Assembly (NCBI GenBank): GCA_964415885.1
Contig: CAYQCE010000083.1
Location: forward strand, 1 to 8,667
DNA from: CAYQCE01 sp964415885
GTDB taxonomy: Bacteria > Zixibacteria > MSB-5A5 > JAABVY01 > JAHJOQ01
Length of the DNA: 8,667 bases
Direction of reading: 5' to 3'
A program made the position numbers and the translations under genes. This document shows positions 1-5,737 of the stretch, in pieces. Positions within the stretch are counted from its first letter, which is position 1, and each line of letters opens with the position of its first letter. The notes beneath the pieces are model-generated. The model worked only from the letters and a program-made list of their open reading frames with translations. It was not told the DNA's origin and did not search any database.

Positions 1-546
1 CCGTTTCTGCTCCAGTTGGAATATGAATTCTCGCGCTCGCACAATCGGTCCTGCGACGAGCTGAGGAAAGAACGCCACGAAGGCTGCAAAATCGATAAAG
101 GAATCGGTCGGCTTTAGTTTGCCCCGGTAGATATCAATGCTGTAGCTTAGCGTCTGGAATGTATAGAAAGATATTCCTACGGGCAGAATTATATTCAATG
201 TCGTGTGTGATACGGGTAGGCCGATTGTCTGCGCGAGTGCTGCGAAACTGTCGGCGAAGAAATTGAAGTACTTGAAATAGCCCAGAATCCCGAGATTCAC
301 GATCAGACTTACGAGAAGCCACGCTTTCTTGACTCGCGGATTCTCCGACCGATAGATTTTCGGCCCCGAGATATAATCTACGATTGTCGAGATTATGATA
401 AGGCTGAGGAATCGGTAGTCCCAGTTGGCGTAGAAGAAATAGCTGGCGCCGAGCAGAGCCAGATTCTGCCATTTGCGAGGCAGATGCCAGTAGACTAAGA
501 AGACCGCGATTATGAAAATCAGGTATTCGTTGGTGACGAAGTTCAT
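1..546 (-). CDS. MBOAT-family O-acyltransferase (AlgI/DltB-like), N-terminal part, cut by window edge
   Basis: Reading leftward from an ATG at 546, 182 codons stay open to base 1. The protein begins MNFVTNEYLIFIIAVFLVYW and is strongly hydrophobic with several membrane segments. It carries the typical AlgI-type stretches ILPVGISFYTFQTLSYSIDI (about residues 121-140) and FVAFFPQLVAGPIVRA (about 157-172). Members of this family are multi-pass inner-membrane enzymes that pass acyl groups, usually acetyl, to extracytoplasmic polysaccharides such as alginate or to teichoic acids. Family length is about 450-520 residues, so roughly the first 40% is here. The catalytic His region lies outside the window. 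The SD is weak (only GAG next to the start). The gene follows the methyltransferase on the same strand after about 100 bp, so cotranscription is possible. Family assignment is firm; the acceptor polymer is unknown. Confidence 0.93.
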   Translation of the reverse strand, partial: MNFVTNEYLIFIIAVFLVYWHLPRKWQNLALLGASYFFYANWDYRFLSLIIISTIVDYISGPKIYRSENPRVKKAWLLVSLIVNLGILGYFKYFNFFADSFAALAQTIGLPVSHTTLNIILPVGISFYTFQTLSYSIDIYRGKLKPTDSFIDFAAFVAFFPQLVAGPIVRAREFIFQLEQKR

Positions 547-646
547 CTCGAGTGCTTCTGCCTGCGGTGTTGATCCAGTTTATGATTCAGATCGGGATGT
601 ACGTTTCATAATCAGGACTTGCGCTCTTCCGCTGTTGCTTCAAACG

Positions 647-1381
647 TCACTTCTTTTGAGACACACTGGTGTAAAGAAATTCGCTCAGACCGGACAGGGC
701 TTTCAGCCTGTCCTTCCTGCTGTTCGATTTCCAGTCCTGATCCCTGCATTCCTTGTAGTCCTGCCATTCGTCGTAACAGACATCGAATCCATGGCTCGCA
801 AGGAATTTCCTGATCTTCGAAATCGTAAATGTATACGGGTGCCCCTTGTCGATTCTTAGCTTCGAGACTATCTCATGCAGCACATATCCCCAGGGTGGAT
901 GGAGGTTCACGGTAAGGTAGAGGATGCCATCGTCTTTCAGAACGCGATTCAGCTCATCCATCACCTCGTGCGCGCTCTCGGTGTGATCGATTACGTTTTC
1001 AATCACCACGAGATCGAAATGACCGTCCTCGAACGGCAACTCCTCGCCTTTGCCCTGCAAGTACTTAACATCCTCCCCGCGACACTCGATCAGGCTGGGC
1101 TGCGATGAGAAGAAATCGCATAGAGGGTCAATGGCGATCTTCTCGGCCGCCTCGAGTGCCGAAACGAGCCCTACCGGACCACTCCCGACCTCGATTACAT
1201 TGGCTCCCTTCAGATCAGGGGCGTCGCCCGAAAATGCCTTCTCAAGATTGTTCTTCAGGTTCTTGGCCCGCCAACGGTACCAGGAGAGCTTGCTGCTCTT
1301 GTCCTCACCGAGCTTCTCAGCAGTCGATTTCCAGAAATTCTTCTCGTACGACTGTGCCTGTTTCCATCTTGATCGAGCCAT
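647..1381 (-). CDS. class I SAM-dependent methyltransferase (Methyltransf_11 type)
   Basis: A 244-residue protein starting MARSRWKQAQSYEKNFW. I chose the ATG at 1381 because GGAGA (1392-1388 on the minus strand) sits 6 nt before it, and residues upstream of it in the same frame look non-coding. Motif I is VIEVGSGPVGLV (62-73), the glycine-rich SAM loop; an acidic residue ends strand 2 (D85 in IAIDP); GEELPFEDGHFDLVVIENVI (112-131) covers the motif II/III region; LNRVLKDDGILYLTV follows, as in Methyltransf_11 proteins. Such enzymes are cytoplasmic and methylate small molecules, sugars or lipids; the sequence does not show the substrate. The N-terminal WKQAQSYEKNFW resembles that of methyltransferases found in surface-polysaccharide clusters, and the MBOAT and GT2 neighbours suggest glycan or lipid modification (inference). 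Confidence 0.88.
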   Translation of the reverse strand: MARSRWKQAQSYEKNFWKSTAEKLGEDKSSKLSWYRWRAKNLKNNLEKAFSGDAPDLKGANVIEVGSGPVGLVSALEAAEKIAIDPLCDFFSSQPSLIECRGEDVKYLQGKGEELPFEDGHFDLVVIENVIDHTESAHEVMDELNRVLKDDGILYLTVNLHPPWGYVLHEIVSKLRIDKGHPYTFTISKIRKFLASHGFDVCYDEWQDYKECRDQDWKSNSRKDRLKALSGLSEFLYTSVSQKK

Positions 1382-1420
1382 CTCTTGTCTCCAATTTCGA
1401 GATACGGGCAATAGTGCCGT

Positions 1421-1426
1421 ATTATA
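1421..1426 (-). promoter_or_regulatory. candidate -10 box for the methyltransferase
   Basis: A perfect TATAAT on the minus strand, 40 nt before the ATG at 1381. This would give a leader of about 33 nt containing the GGAGA SD. No good -35 hexamer is visible at 16-18 bp, so an activator or a weak promoter is possible. The transcript would run into the MBOAT gene. Confidence 0.4.
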
Positions 1427-1557
1427 GACTATCGACAGTTCCCGGCGATGAGTGCAGTTTCCAATGTTTAGTATTCCGTCTATAACAGCATGAATATCCA
1501 CAGGGTTTCATGCCGGATCAACTTAAAATATCTCATGTGATCTCCGGGAGAATTCTA

Positions 1558-1587
1558 TTGGACTTAACATCATTACAGTGATACATT
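1558..1587 (+). promoter_or_regulatory. candidate extended -10 promoter for the GT2/DUF2304 pair
   Basis: TTGGAC (1558-1563), 18 bp, then TACATT (1582-1587) preceded by TG at 1579-1580, giving an extended -10 (TGnTACATT). The -35 matches only TTG. The expected start of transcription is near 1594, about 25 nt before the GT2 ATG. The same nine bases TGATACATT occur in the candidate promoter of the beta-CASP gene on the other strand (4256-4248). Confidence 0.35.
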
Positions 1588-1618
1588 TGGATCGAAACCT
1601 GATGGACCCGGACAATCT

Positions 1619-2338
1619 ATGGCCAGAATCGCTGCAATAATACCGGCATACAACGAGGAAGCGAATATCCGCAAGGTTATTCGCGATATTGAGTCTCAAG
1701 ATATCGAGATCAAAGTCATTGTCGTAAACGACTGCTCAACGGACAATACCGAACGGATAGTACGTGAGGAAGGTGAGACCGTCCTCAATCTGCCCAGCAA
1801 TCTCGGAATCGGTGGTGCGGTGCAGACAGGGATGCGGTATGCCCGCGAGAGAGGATATGACATTGCGGTACAGGTCGATGGTGACGGGCAGCATCCTGCA
1901 TCCGAGATAAAATCGCTGGTCGAACTTATTGAATCGGGAGAAGCGGATGTCGTAATTGGATCTCGCTTTCTCGGCAAGGGCGATTTTCAGAGCAGTTTCG
2001 CGCGACGGATCGGAATCCGAATAATATCGATGGTTAACTCGTTTCTCGTCGGCAAGCGAATCTCCGACAATACCTCGGGATTCAGAGCGTTCAACCGCAA
2101 GGCAATCGATTTTCTCTCCGATCATTATCCGCAGGATTACCCGGAGCCAGTAGCAGTAGTCGAGCTGTTCCGTAACGGCTTCCGTATCAGGGAGGTCCCG
2201 GTCCGGATGCGCGAGCGGGAGGGCGGGGAGTCATCGATCAGTTTCATCTCGTCGATTTACTATATGATTAAAGTCTTGACTGCAAGCCTCGTGGCATTCA
2301 CACGCAAGCCGGTAGTCGAAAAGGAGAGGAAAACATGA
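1619..2338 (+). CDS. GT2-family glycosyltransferase (DPM synthase/polyprenyl-phosphate sugar transferase-like)
   Basis: A 239-residue GT-A fold enzyme. It opens with the family signature IAAIIPAYNEEANI (4-17), then VIVVNDCSTDNT (33-44) for the nucleotide site. LPSNLGIGGAVQTG (58-71), the metal/donor DxD region DGDGQHP (87-93), VVIGSRF (111-117) and DNTSGFRAFNR (150-160) follow. Proteins of this type usually transfer a hexose from a nucleotide sugar to a polyprenyl-phosphate carrier or to a growing glycan at the cytoplasmic face of the membrane. There is no long C-terminal transmembrane domain: after the RE-GGESSI motif only a moderately hydrophobic stretch (about residues 206-228) follows, so it is probably membrane-associated. 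No strong SD precedes the ATG. Its stop overlaps the next ATG by four bases, so the two genes are translationally coupled. The sugar and acceptor cannot be told from sequence. Confidence 0.93.
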   Translation: MARIAAIIPAYNEEANIRKVIRDIESQDIEIKVIVVNDCSTDNTERIVREEGETVLNLPSNLGIGGAVQTGMRYARERGYDIAVQVDGDGQHPASEIKSLVELIESGEADVVIGSRFLGKGDFQSSFARRIGIRIISMVNSFLVGKRISDNTSGFRAFNRKAIDFLSDHYPQDYPEPVAVVELFRNGFRIREVPVRMREREGGESSISFISSIYYMIKVLTASLVAFTRKPVVEKERKT

Positions 2339-2700
2339 GCACTATACAGATAATCTCGATTCTCGTGGCGATCATAATGGTCTCGTTCATATTTTCCATG
2401 ATCCGACGGCGACGGCTGAGGGAGGAATACAGCCTGCTCTGGATTGTGGGCTCGATCGTGATGGTTGTGTTCATACTCTGGCGAGACCTTCTCGATATTC
2501 TTGCCGGCTATCTGGGGATATTCTATCCACCGAACGTGCTGCTTATGATCGGCCTCTTCTTTGGAGTTCTTATGTTTCTCCATTTCACGCTCGTAATATC
2601 GAGACAGGCAGACGACAACAAACGTCTCGTTCAGCGGATGGCTCTGCTTCAGAATAGGATCGAGGAACTCGAGAGAGCACTAAATGGCAAGATATCGTAG
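2335..2700 (+). CDS. DUF2304 small membrane protein
   Basis: A 121-residue protein with three predicted membrane helices (about residues 4-22, 33-49 and 67-88). A short basic loop RRRRLREEYSLLW (24-36) follows helix 1, and FYPPNVLLMIGLFFG (63-77) is the DUF2304 hallmark. The tail (90-117) is charged and heptad-like (LVQRMALLQNRIEELERAL), probably a cytoplasmic coiled coil. The start is secure: AGGAGAGG (2322-2329) lies 5 nt before the ATG, inside the last codons of the GT2 gene, and ATGA makes a 4-bp overlap. DUF2304 proteins are known to sit beside GT2 transferases in polysaccharide loci. A likely role is membrane partner or anchor of the glycosyltransferase, but this is inference and no enzymatic motif is present. 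Confidence 0.9.
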   Translation: MSTIQIISILVAIIMVSFIFSMIRRRRLREEYSLLWIVGSIVMVVFILWRDLLDILAGYLGIFYPPNVLLMIGLFFGVLMFLHFTLVISRQADDNKRLVQRMALLQNRIEELERALNGKIS

Positions 2701-2738
2701 TAGACATCATCGGTAAGGCTGTACAACCGCGTAATCTC

Positions 2739-2760
2739 CGTCGGGAATCCTCTCCCGACG
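2739..2760. terminator. hairpin between convergent genes, possible bidirectional terminator
   Basis: CGTCGGGA (2739-2746) pairs perfectly with TCCCGACG (2753-2760) around a 6-nt loop. It lies between the DUF2304 stop (2700) and the beta-CASP stop (2782), where terminators for both strands are expected. Neither side has a T-tract, so it is not a canonical intrinsic terminator; it may protect 3' ends or work with Rho. Confidence 0.4.
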
Positions 2761-2781
2761 AAATCCAGAAGTCCGCAGCTC

Positions 2782-4185
2782 CTACATATCCAGCTCGAAT
2801 GTCTGCCCTTCCTCGGGGACGACCGTATCCCAGCCAAATCTCGTTCTAATCTTCTTAGCCATTGACTTGCTGGCATCCGGTTCGCCGTGCACGCAGAAAG
2901 TGACATCGGGCGGGCGGTTGAATCCGAGAAGCCACGCCAGCATGACCTGATAGTCCGCATGTCCGGAGAAACCGTGCACGCTCTCGATATGGGCATTTAC
3001 GGGTACATCCTCGCCGTGTATGCGCACGGTTTCCTCGCCGTCCAGAATCCTGCGACCTCGCGTTCCGCGCACCTGGTAGCCGACGAACATGATCGTGTTT
3101 TCAGGGTGCGGCAGGCGCTTGCGGAGATGGTGAAGAATTCTGCCGCCGGTGGCCATGCCACTCGACGAGATAATAATCGCGCGGCCTTTCGGCGTGTTAA
3201 TTGCCTTGGATTGCTCCACGGTTTCGCACAGCCGTAGATTCTTCGGCTGGAATACACGGATTCCTTTCATAATCAGGACACGTGTCTCGAGGTCCTGATC
3301 GGCAACGCGTTCCTCGAACACTCGCGTGGCGTTGATTGCCATCGGTGAGTCGACGAAAACCGGCATGATCGGGATCTTCTTGGCGTCCTCGAGGCTCCGA
3401 AGGACGTACAGGATCTCCTGGGTCCGTTCGACCGCAAAAGACGGGATGATAATCCCGCCGCCGCGCTCTGCGCCCTCGTTTATGATCCGCGCAATCTCTT
3501 CTTCCGGGTCCGACTCCGGATGCTCCCGGTCGCCATAGGTCGACTCGACCAGCAGGTAGTCGACATCGAAGACCTGCACCGGGTTTTTCAGGATCGGTCG
3601 CGCGGGTCTGCCAAGGTCACCGCCGAAGAGAATCTTACGCTTCGGTTCAAGCGTGGTTTTGATATCTACGAAAGCGGAACCGAGTATATGACCTGCGTCA
3701 CGAAACTTCGCACGAAAGCCCTCAGTGAACTCGATCTCTTCGCCGTAGTAGACCGGATGTATAAGCCCGAGCGTGCGCTCGGCGTCCTCGACCGTGTAGA
3801 GCGGGAGCGCGGGTTTGTGCTTGGAGAATCCCTTCTTGTTCGCCCATTCGGCGTCCTCTTCCATGATGTGTGCCGAGTCTTTCAGCATGATCTCTGCGAG
3901 ATCGGCGGTCGGATAGGTGCAGTAGACCGGGCCGGAGAATCCCTCCCTGACGAGTTTAGGCAGATAGCCGATATGGTCGATGTGCGAATGGGTCAGGAAT
4001 ACGGCATCGATTTTTGAGGGTTTGAACGGGAACGGTTTCCAGTTCTTCTCACGGAGTTCTTTACGTCCCTGGAACATCCCGCAATCGACCAACAGGTTTT
4101 TGCCCCTGAGTTGCAGCAGGTACCGCGATCCGGTGACTGTTTTTGCGGCGCCGAAGAACGTGATTTTGGTTTTATCGTCAGCCAT
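2782..4185 (-). CDS. MBL-fold/beta-CASP ribonuclease (RNA metallo-beta-lactamase, YSH1/CPSF73-like)
   Basis: A complete 467-residue protein. The metallo-beta-lactamase half has motif 2 HSHIDH (66-71), H166 in DAGHILGS, D190 in GGDLGR and motif A with E214 in VESTYGDR. The beta-CASP half follows, with VFVDSPMA (276-283), SSSGMATGGR, motif C H409 in HGFSGHAD (404-411) and the terminal metal ligand H433 in FCVHGE. All zinc ligands seem present, so it should be an active two-zinc hydrolase. Bacterial relatives such as TTHA0252 are cytoplasmic RNA-degrading nucleases with endo- or exonuclease activity. It lacks the extra C-terminal domain of RNase J and is about 90 residues shorter, so it is not RNase J. 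The ATG at 4185 opens directly into the fold (KITFFGAAKTVTGSRYLL) and has no clear SD. It is transcribed alone, converging on the GT2/DUF2304 pair. Confidence 0.94.
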   Translation of the reverse strand: MADDKTKITFFGAAKTVTGSRYLLQLRGKNLLVDCGMFQGRKELREKNWKPFPFKPSKIDAVFLTHSHIDHIGYLPKLVREGFSGPVYCTYPTADLAEIMLKDSAHIMEEDAEWANKKGFSKHKPALPLYTVEDAERTLGLIHPVYYGEEIEFTEGFRAKFRDAGHILGSAFVDIKTTLEPKRKILFGGDLGRPARPILKNPVQVFDVDYLLVESTYGDREHPESDPEEEIARIINEGAERGGGIIIPSFAVERTQEILYVLRSLEDAKKIPIMPVFVDSPMAINATRVFEERVADQDLETRVLIMKGIRVFQPKNLRLCETVEQSKAINTPKGRAIIISSSGMATGGRILHHLRKRLPHPENTIMFVGYQVRGTRGRRILDGEETVRIHGEDVPVNAHIESVHGFSGHADYQVMLAWLLGFNRPPDVTFCVHGEPDASKSMAKKIRTRFGWDTVVPEEGQTFELDM

Positions 4186-4247
4186 ATTTAGTAGATCGAC
4201 AGATGTCCTCAGAAGTTGTGATTTTGCGAATCGGAACCAATTCCGTC

Positions 4248-4277
4248 AATGTATCAGCATGCAGTTTGATTCTTCAA
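4248..4277 (-). promoter_or_regulatory. candidate extended -10 promoter for the beta-CASP gene
   Basis: Reading leftward: TTGAAG (4277-4272), 18 bp, then TACATT (4253-4248) with TG one base before it. This would give a leader of about 56 nt before the ATG at 4185. Architecture and -10 sequence match the GT2 promoter candidate at 1558-1587. Confidence 0.4.
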
Positions 4278-4412
4278 TTCTATTACCTTCGCAGTGTTTT
4301 AACATCTAAAGACTTGCGCTCTTCTTAGCAGGATTCTCGCTGCGTTCCGGCAGTTCCTGCCGGCGTATATATCATGCTTGCGTATTCTCCGGCACCGTTC
4401 AGACGCCAGTCA

Positions 4413-4441
4413 ATTATACCGATAAATCATTGAATAAACAA
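4413..4441 (-). promoter_or_regulatory. sigma70-like promoter pointing left, far upstream of the beta-CASP gene
   Basis: TTGTTT (4441-4436), exactly 17 bp, then a perfect TATAAT (4418-4413) on the minus strand. Transcription would start near 4406, leaving about 220 nt before the beta-CASP ATG, with the 7-bp hairpin (4347-4363) in that leader. It is either a second, distal promoter or a short leader RNA. Confidence 0.45.
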
Positions 4442-4462
4442 AGGTTTCGGGCACAATATCGT

Positions 4463-4490
4463 TTGAAAACCGGAACTTTTTGTATAGATT
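4463..4490 (+). promoter_or_regulatory. candidate tmRNA promoter
   Basis: TTGAAA (4463-4468), 16 bp, then TAGATT (4485-4490), about 40 bp before the mature tmRNA 5' end. The start of transcription would be near 4497, leaving a leader of about 34 nt for RNase P to remove. TATAGA at 4483-4488 is an alternative -10 with a short 14-bp spacer. Confidence 0.35.
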
Positions 4491-4530
4491 TACATATCAG
4501 TATATGCGAAGTTAATCATGCCATTCTCTT

Positions 4531-4887
4531 GGGGGTGACCTGGTTTCGACGGGGTAACCGGAGTATGGCCTGCATGCCGAGCACTCCGACAACTCGTTAA
4601 TCTGTCGGAAAAACACAATAATTGGCGACTACAATTACGCCATGGCTGCCTAACTAAGGCAGCTCGTTCCCCGGTTGCTGCGCCTCTTGGGCGGCCGACG
4701 GAGCGACGATCACGAGAGGCTGGCCTGCTAAGCGCCGCTCGAGCTGAACAGGCGAGATACAAGCGAGCTGGCTTAACGGTTGCCTGCTTCCCGGCGTTCC
4801 GTTAAGCGAGATATAAACGGGAGGCTACGCATGTAGACGGTCGTATGTCGGTACTTTCGGACGGGGGTTCGATTCCCCCCACCTCCA
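4531..4887 (+). ncRNA. ssrA: transfer-messenger RNA (tmRNA), one-piece form
   Basis: The 5' end GGGGGTGACCTGGTTTCGAC is the standard tmRNA opening. The 3' end folds as a tRNA-like domain: acceptor 4531-4537 pairs with 4880-4886 over 7 bp, including a G3-U wobble, the alanyl-tRNA synthetase identity element. The T-arm is GGGGG (4863-4867), loop TTCGATT, CCCCC (4875-4879). The discriminator is A4887, and CCA is not encoded. Total length is about 357 nt, normal for a one-piece tmRNA. With SmpB it frees stalled ribosomes and tags the nascent chain for proteolysis. The tag frame ends at TAA 4651-4653. tmRNA 3' ends are well-known integration sites for genomic islands, and the defence genes here begin right after it. 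Confidence 0.97.
4624..4653 (+). other. tmRNA tag-peptide reading frame (probable GDYNYAMAA)
   Basis: In the frame ending at TAA 4651-4653 the codons read GDYNYAMAA, with the usual small hydrophobic C-terminus (AMAA) recognised by ClpXP-type proteases. The GGC at 4624 is my choice of resume codon: it fits the usual 8-11 residue tag length and has an A at -4. The frame is also open upstream, so the exact resume codon is inferred. Confidence 0.6.
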
Positions 4888-4951
4888 TTTAGTTAAATCA
4901 TTATGAGCCAATAGCTTACAAGCCGGACGGGGGTATAGTACCCCCCACCTC
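4858..4951 (+). repeat. imperfect direct repeat of the tmRNA 3' end (possible old att scar)
   Basis: Copy 1 is 4858-4885 within tmRNA; copy 2 is 4924-4951, 66 bp downstream. Both 28-bp units share the first 10 bases (CGGACGGGGG) and the last 11 (CCCCCCACCTC). Of the seven loop positions between them only two agree (TTCGATT versus TATAGTA). Copy 2 is thus a T-arm plus acceptor 3' strand with a replaced T-loop. This resembles the partial tmRNA duplication left by island integration, but the loop mismatch means it is not a fresh attL/attR pair. Confidence 0.6.
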
Positions 4952-4964
4952 TGCCTTTGTAAGC
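4914..4964. repeat. nested inverted repeat enclosing the second tmRNA-3'-like copy
   Basis: The outer arms GCTTACAA (4914-4921) and TTGTAAGC (4957-4964) are perfect. The inner arms GGGGGTA (4929-4935) and TACCCCC (4939-4945) close a 3-nt loop. Unpaired bases lie between the two stems. It may fold as a stable hairpin downstream of tmRNA, but no T-tract follows, so a simple intrinsic terminator is unlikely. Confidence 0.5.
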
Positions 4965-5001
4965 CTATATCCCCCAATAACACCGAATAACGTGCAACCA
5001 T

Positions 5002-5021
5002 TTTGGTCACGATTTGGTCAC
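5002..5021. repeat. 9-bp direct repeat TTTGGTCAC, one helical turn apart
   Basis: TTTGGTCAC occurs at 5002-5010 and again at 5013-5021, giving an 11-bp period. It lies between the tmRNA-3'-like scar and the abiE promoter. Spacing of one turn fits two protein-binding sites on the same DNA face: either an upstream regulator of abiE or arm sites of an integrase. Confidence 0.5.
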
Positions 5022-5052
5022 AGTTTTCCTTTGTTTTTTGTCAAAAATGCGC

Positions 5053-5081
5053 TTGCATCCTGTTGTTCGAATTGGTATAAT
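5053..5081 (+). promoter_or_regulatory. sigma70-type promoter of the abiE operon
   Basis: TTGCAT (5053-5058), 17 bp, then a perfect TATAAT (5076-5081). Transcription should start near 5088, about 47 nt before the abiEi ATG chosen here. The -10 overlaps the left arm of the inverted repeat at 5079-5114. Confidence 0.65.
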
Positions 5082-5114
5082 ATGTCGGCAGTTACGGATA
5101 TATGCCGACATATT
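5079..5114. promoter_or_regulatory. 12-bp perfect inverted repeat, candidate AbiEi operator
   Basis: AATATGTCGGCA (5079-5090) and TGCCGACATATT (5103-5114) are exact inverted copies, separated by 12 bp. The left arm covers the end of the -10 and the transcription start; the right arm lies in the leader. AbiEi antitoxins are known to repress their own operon through inverted repeats at the promoter, and this is the only such element here. The two half-sites are centred 24 bp apart. Confidence 0.7.
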
Positions 5115-5134
5115 GTGCTATTGGGTTTTGCCCT

Positions 5135-5737
5135 ATGAGACAGCAAATTATCGACAGGATCATTCAAGTTGTGGGACGTCTCGGCGTCATCAGACCGAAG
5201 GACTTGGATGAATACGGTATCCATCGGAAGTACGTCCATATGCTTCATCGCCTGGGTATACTGAATCGAGTTGGGCGTGGTCTCTATGTTCTTGCTGAGT
5301 CAAAGCCATCCGAAAACAGAACTATCGCCGAGGCGTGCAAGAGAGTGCCTTCAGGGGTAGTCTGTCTCCTTTCAGCTCTTAGGTTTCACGATCTGACGAC
5401 TCAATCGCCGTACGAGATCTGGATGGCTATTGATCACAAGGCTCGTCAGCCGAAAGAGCCCGCTATCCCCATACGCATTGTCAGGTTTTCCGGAAAAGCA
5501 CTGTCCTCGGGAATAGAACAGCATGAAGTAGAAGGTGTAGCGGTCCGTGTTTACAACCCGGCAAAAACTGTAGCCGATTGCTTCAAATACAGAAATAAGA
5601 TCGGTCTGGATGTAGCTCTTGAGGCTCTGCGCGATTGCTACCGTTCGCGTAAGTGCACTATGGACGATCTTTGGAAATATGGCAAAATCTGCAGAGTGGC
5701 GAACATTATGAAACCGTACCTCGAGTCCCTCACATGA
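5135..5737 (+). CDS. abiEi: AbiEi antitoxin / transcriptional repressor
   Basis: A 200-residue protein. The N-terminal winged helix-turn-helix (about 4-52) reads LGVIRPKDLDEYGIHRKYVH, then RLGILNRVGRGLYVL. The C-terminal AbiEi domain contains VYNPAKTVADCFKYRNKIG (139-157) followed by LDVALEALRDCYR, a strong family hallmark. AbiEi neutralises the AbiEii toxin without a stable complex (the type IV toxin-antitoxin model) and represses its own operon. An in-frame ATG at 5102 would add 11 residues, but it sits against the right arm of the operator only about 14 nt after the predicted transcription start and adds nothing family-like, so I prefer 5135. Neither start has a strong SD. The stop overlaps abiEii by ATGA. 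Family assignment is secure; repression through 5079-5114 is inferred. Confidence 0.9.
   Translation: MRQQIIDRIIQVVGRLGVIRPKDLDEYGIHRKYVHMLHRLGILNRVGRGLYVLAESKPSENRTIAEACKRVPSGVVCLLSALRFHDLTTQSPYEIWMAIDHKARQPKEPAIPIRIVRFSGKALSSGIEQHEVEGVAVRVYNPAKTVADCFKYRNKIGLDVALEALRDCYRSRKCTMDDLWKYGKICRVANIMKPYLESLT

Larger units (their letters stand above)
4186..4530. other. non-coding gap between the beta-CASP gene and tmRNA
   Basis: I see no convincing gene here. The gap holds candidate promoters for the leftward beta-CASP gene (4248-4277, and a second at 4413-4441), a 7-bp hairpin CCGGCAG/CTGCCGG (4347-4353 with 4357-4363, 3-nt loop, no T-tract) and the candidate tmRNA promoter (4463-4490). The stretch just before tmRNA is A/T-rich. 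Confidence 0.6.

Noticed and set aside
875..1485. Several plus-strand open frames opposite the methyltransferase
   Set aside because: They are shadows of the minus-strand gene, without SD sites or recognisable domains.
1382..1501. Forty-residue N-terminal extension of the methyltransferase
   Set aside because: The ATG at 1381 has a well-placed GGAGA. The upstream stretch contains the TATAAT at 1421-1426 and does not resemble the family.
2739..2760. Calling the hairpin a definite intrinsic terminator
   Set aside because: The stem is perfect but no T-tract follows on either strand; kept only as a tentative call.
4490..4762. Minus-strand open frame across the tmRNA
   Set aside because: It lies antisense to a firmly identified RNA gene and has low-complexity, non-protein-like composition.
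4825..5010. Minus-strand open frame with a WGESNPRP-like segment across the tmRNA 3' end
   Set aside because: It is antisense to the tRNA-like domain; such peptides are a common artefact of the GGGGG/CCCCC T-arm. No SD and no family.
4858..5021. CRISPR array near the tmRNA
   Set aside because: There are only two imperfect units, with no regular spacer-repeat series and no cas genes.
5653..5733. Upstream start for AbiEii inside abiEi
   Set aside because: It would overlap abiEi by 85 bp, while the ATGA junction at 5734 is the usual arrangement and gives a family-like N-terminus.
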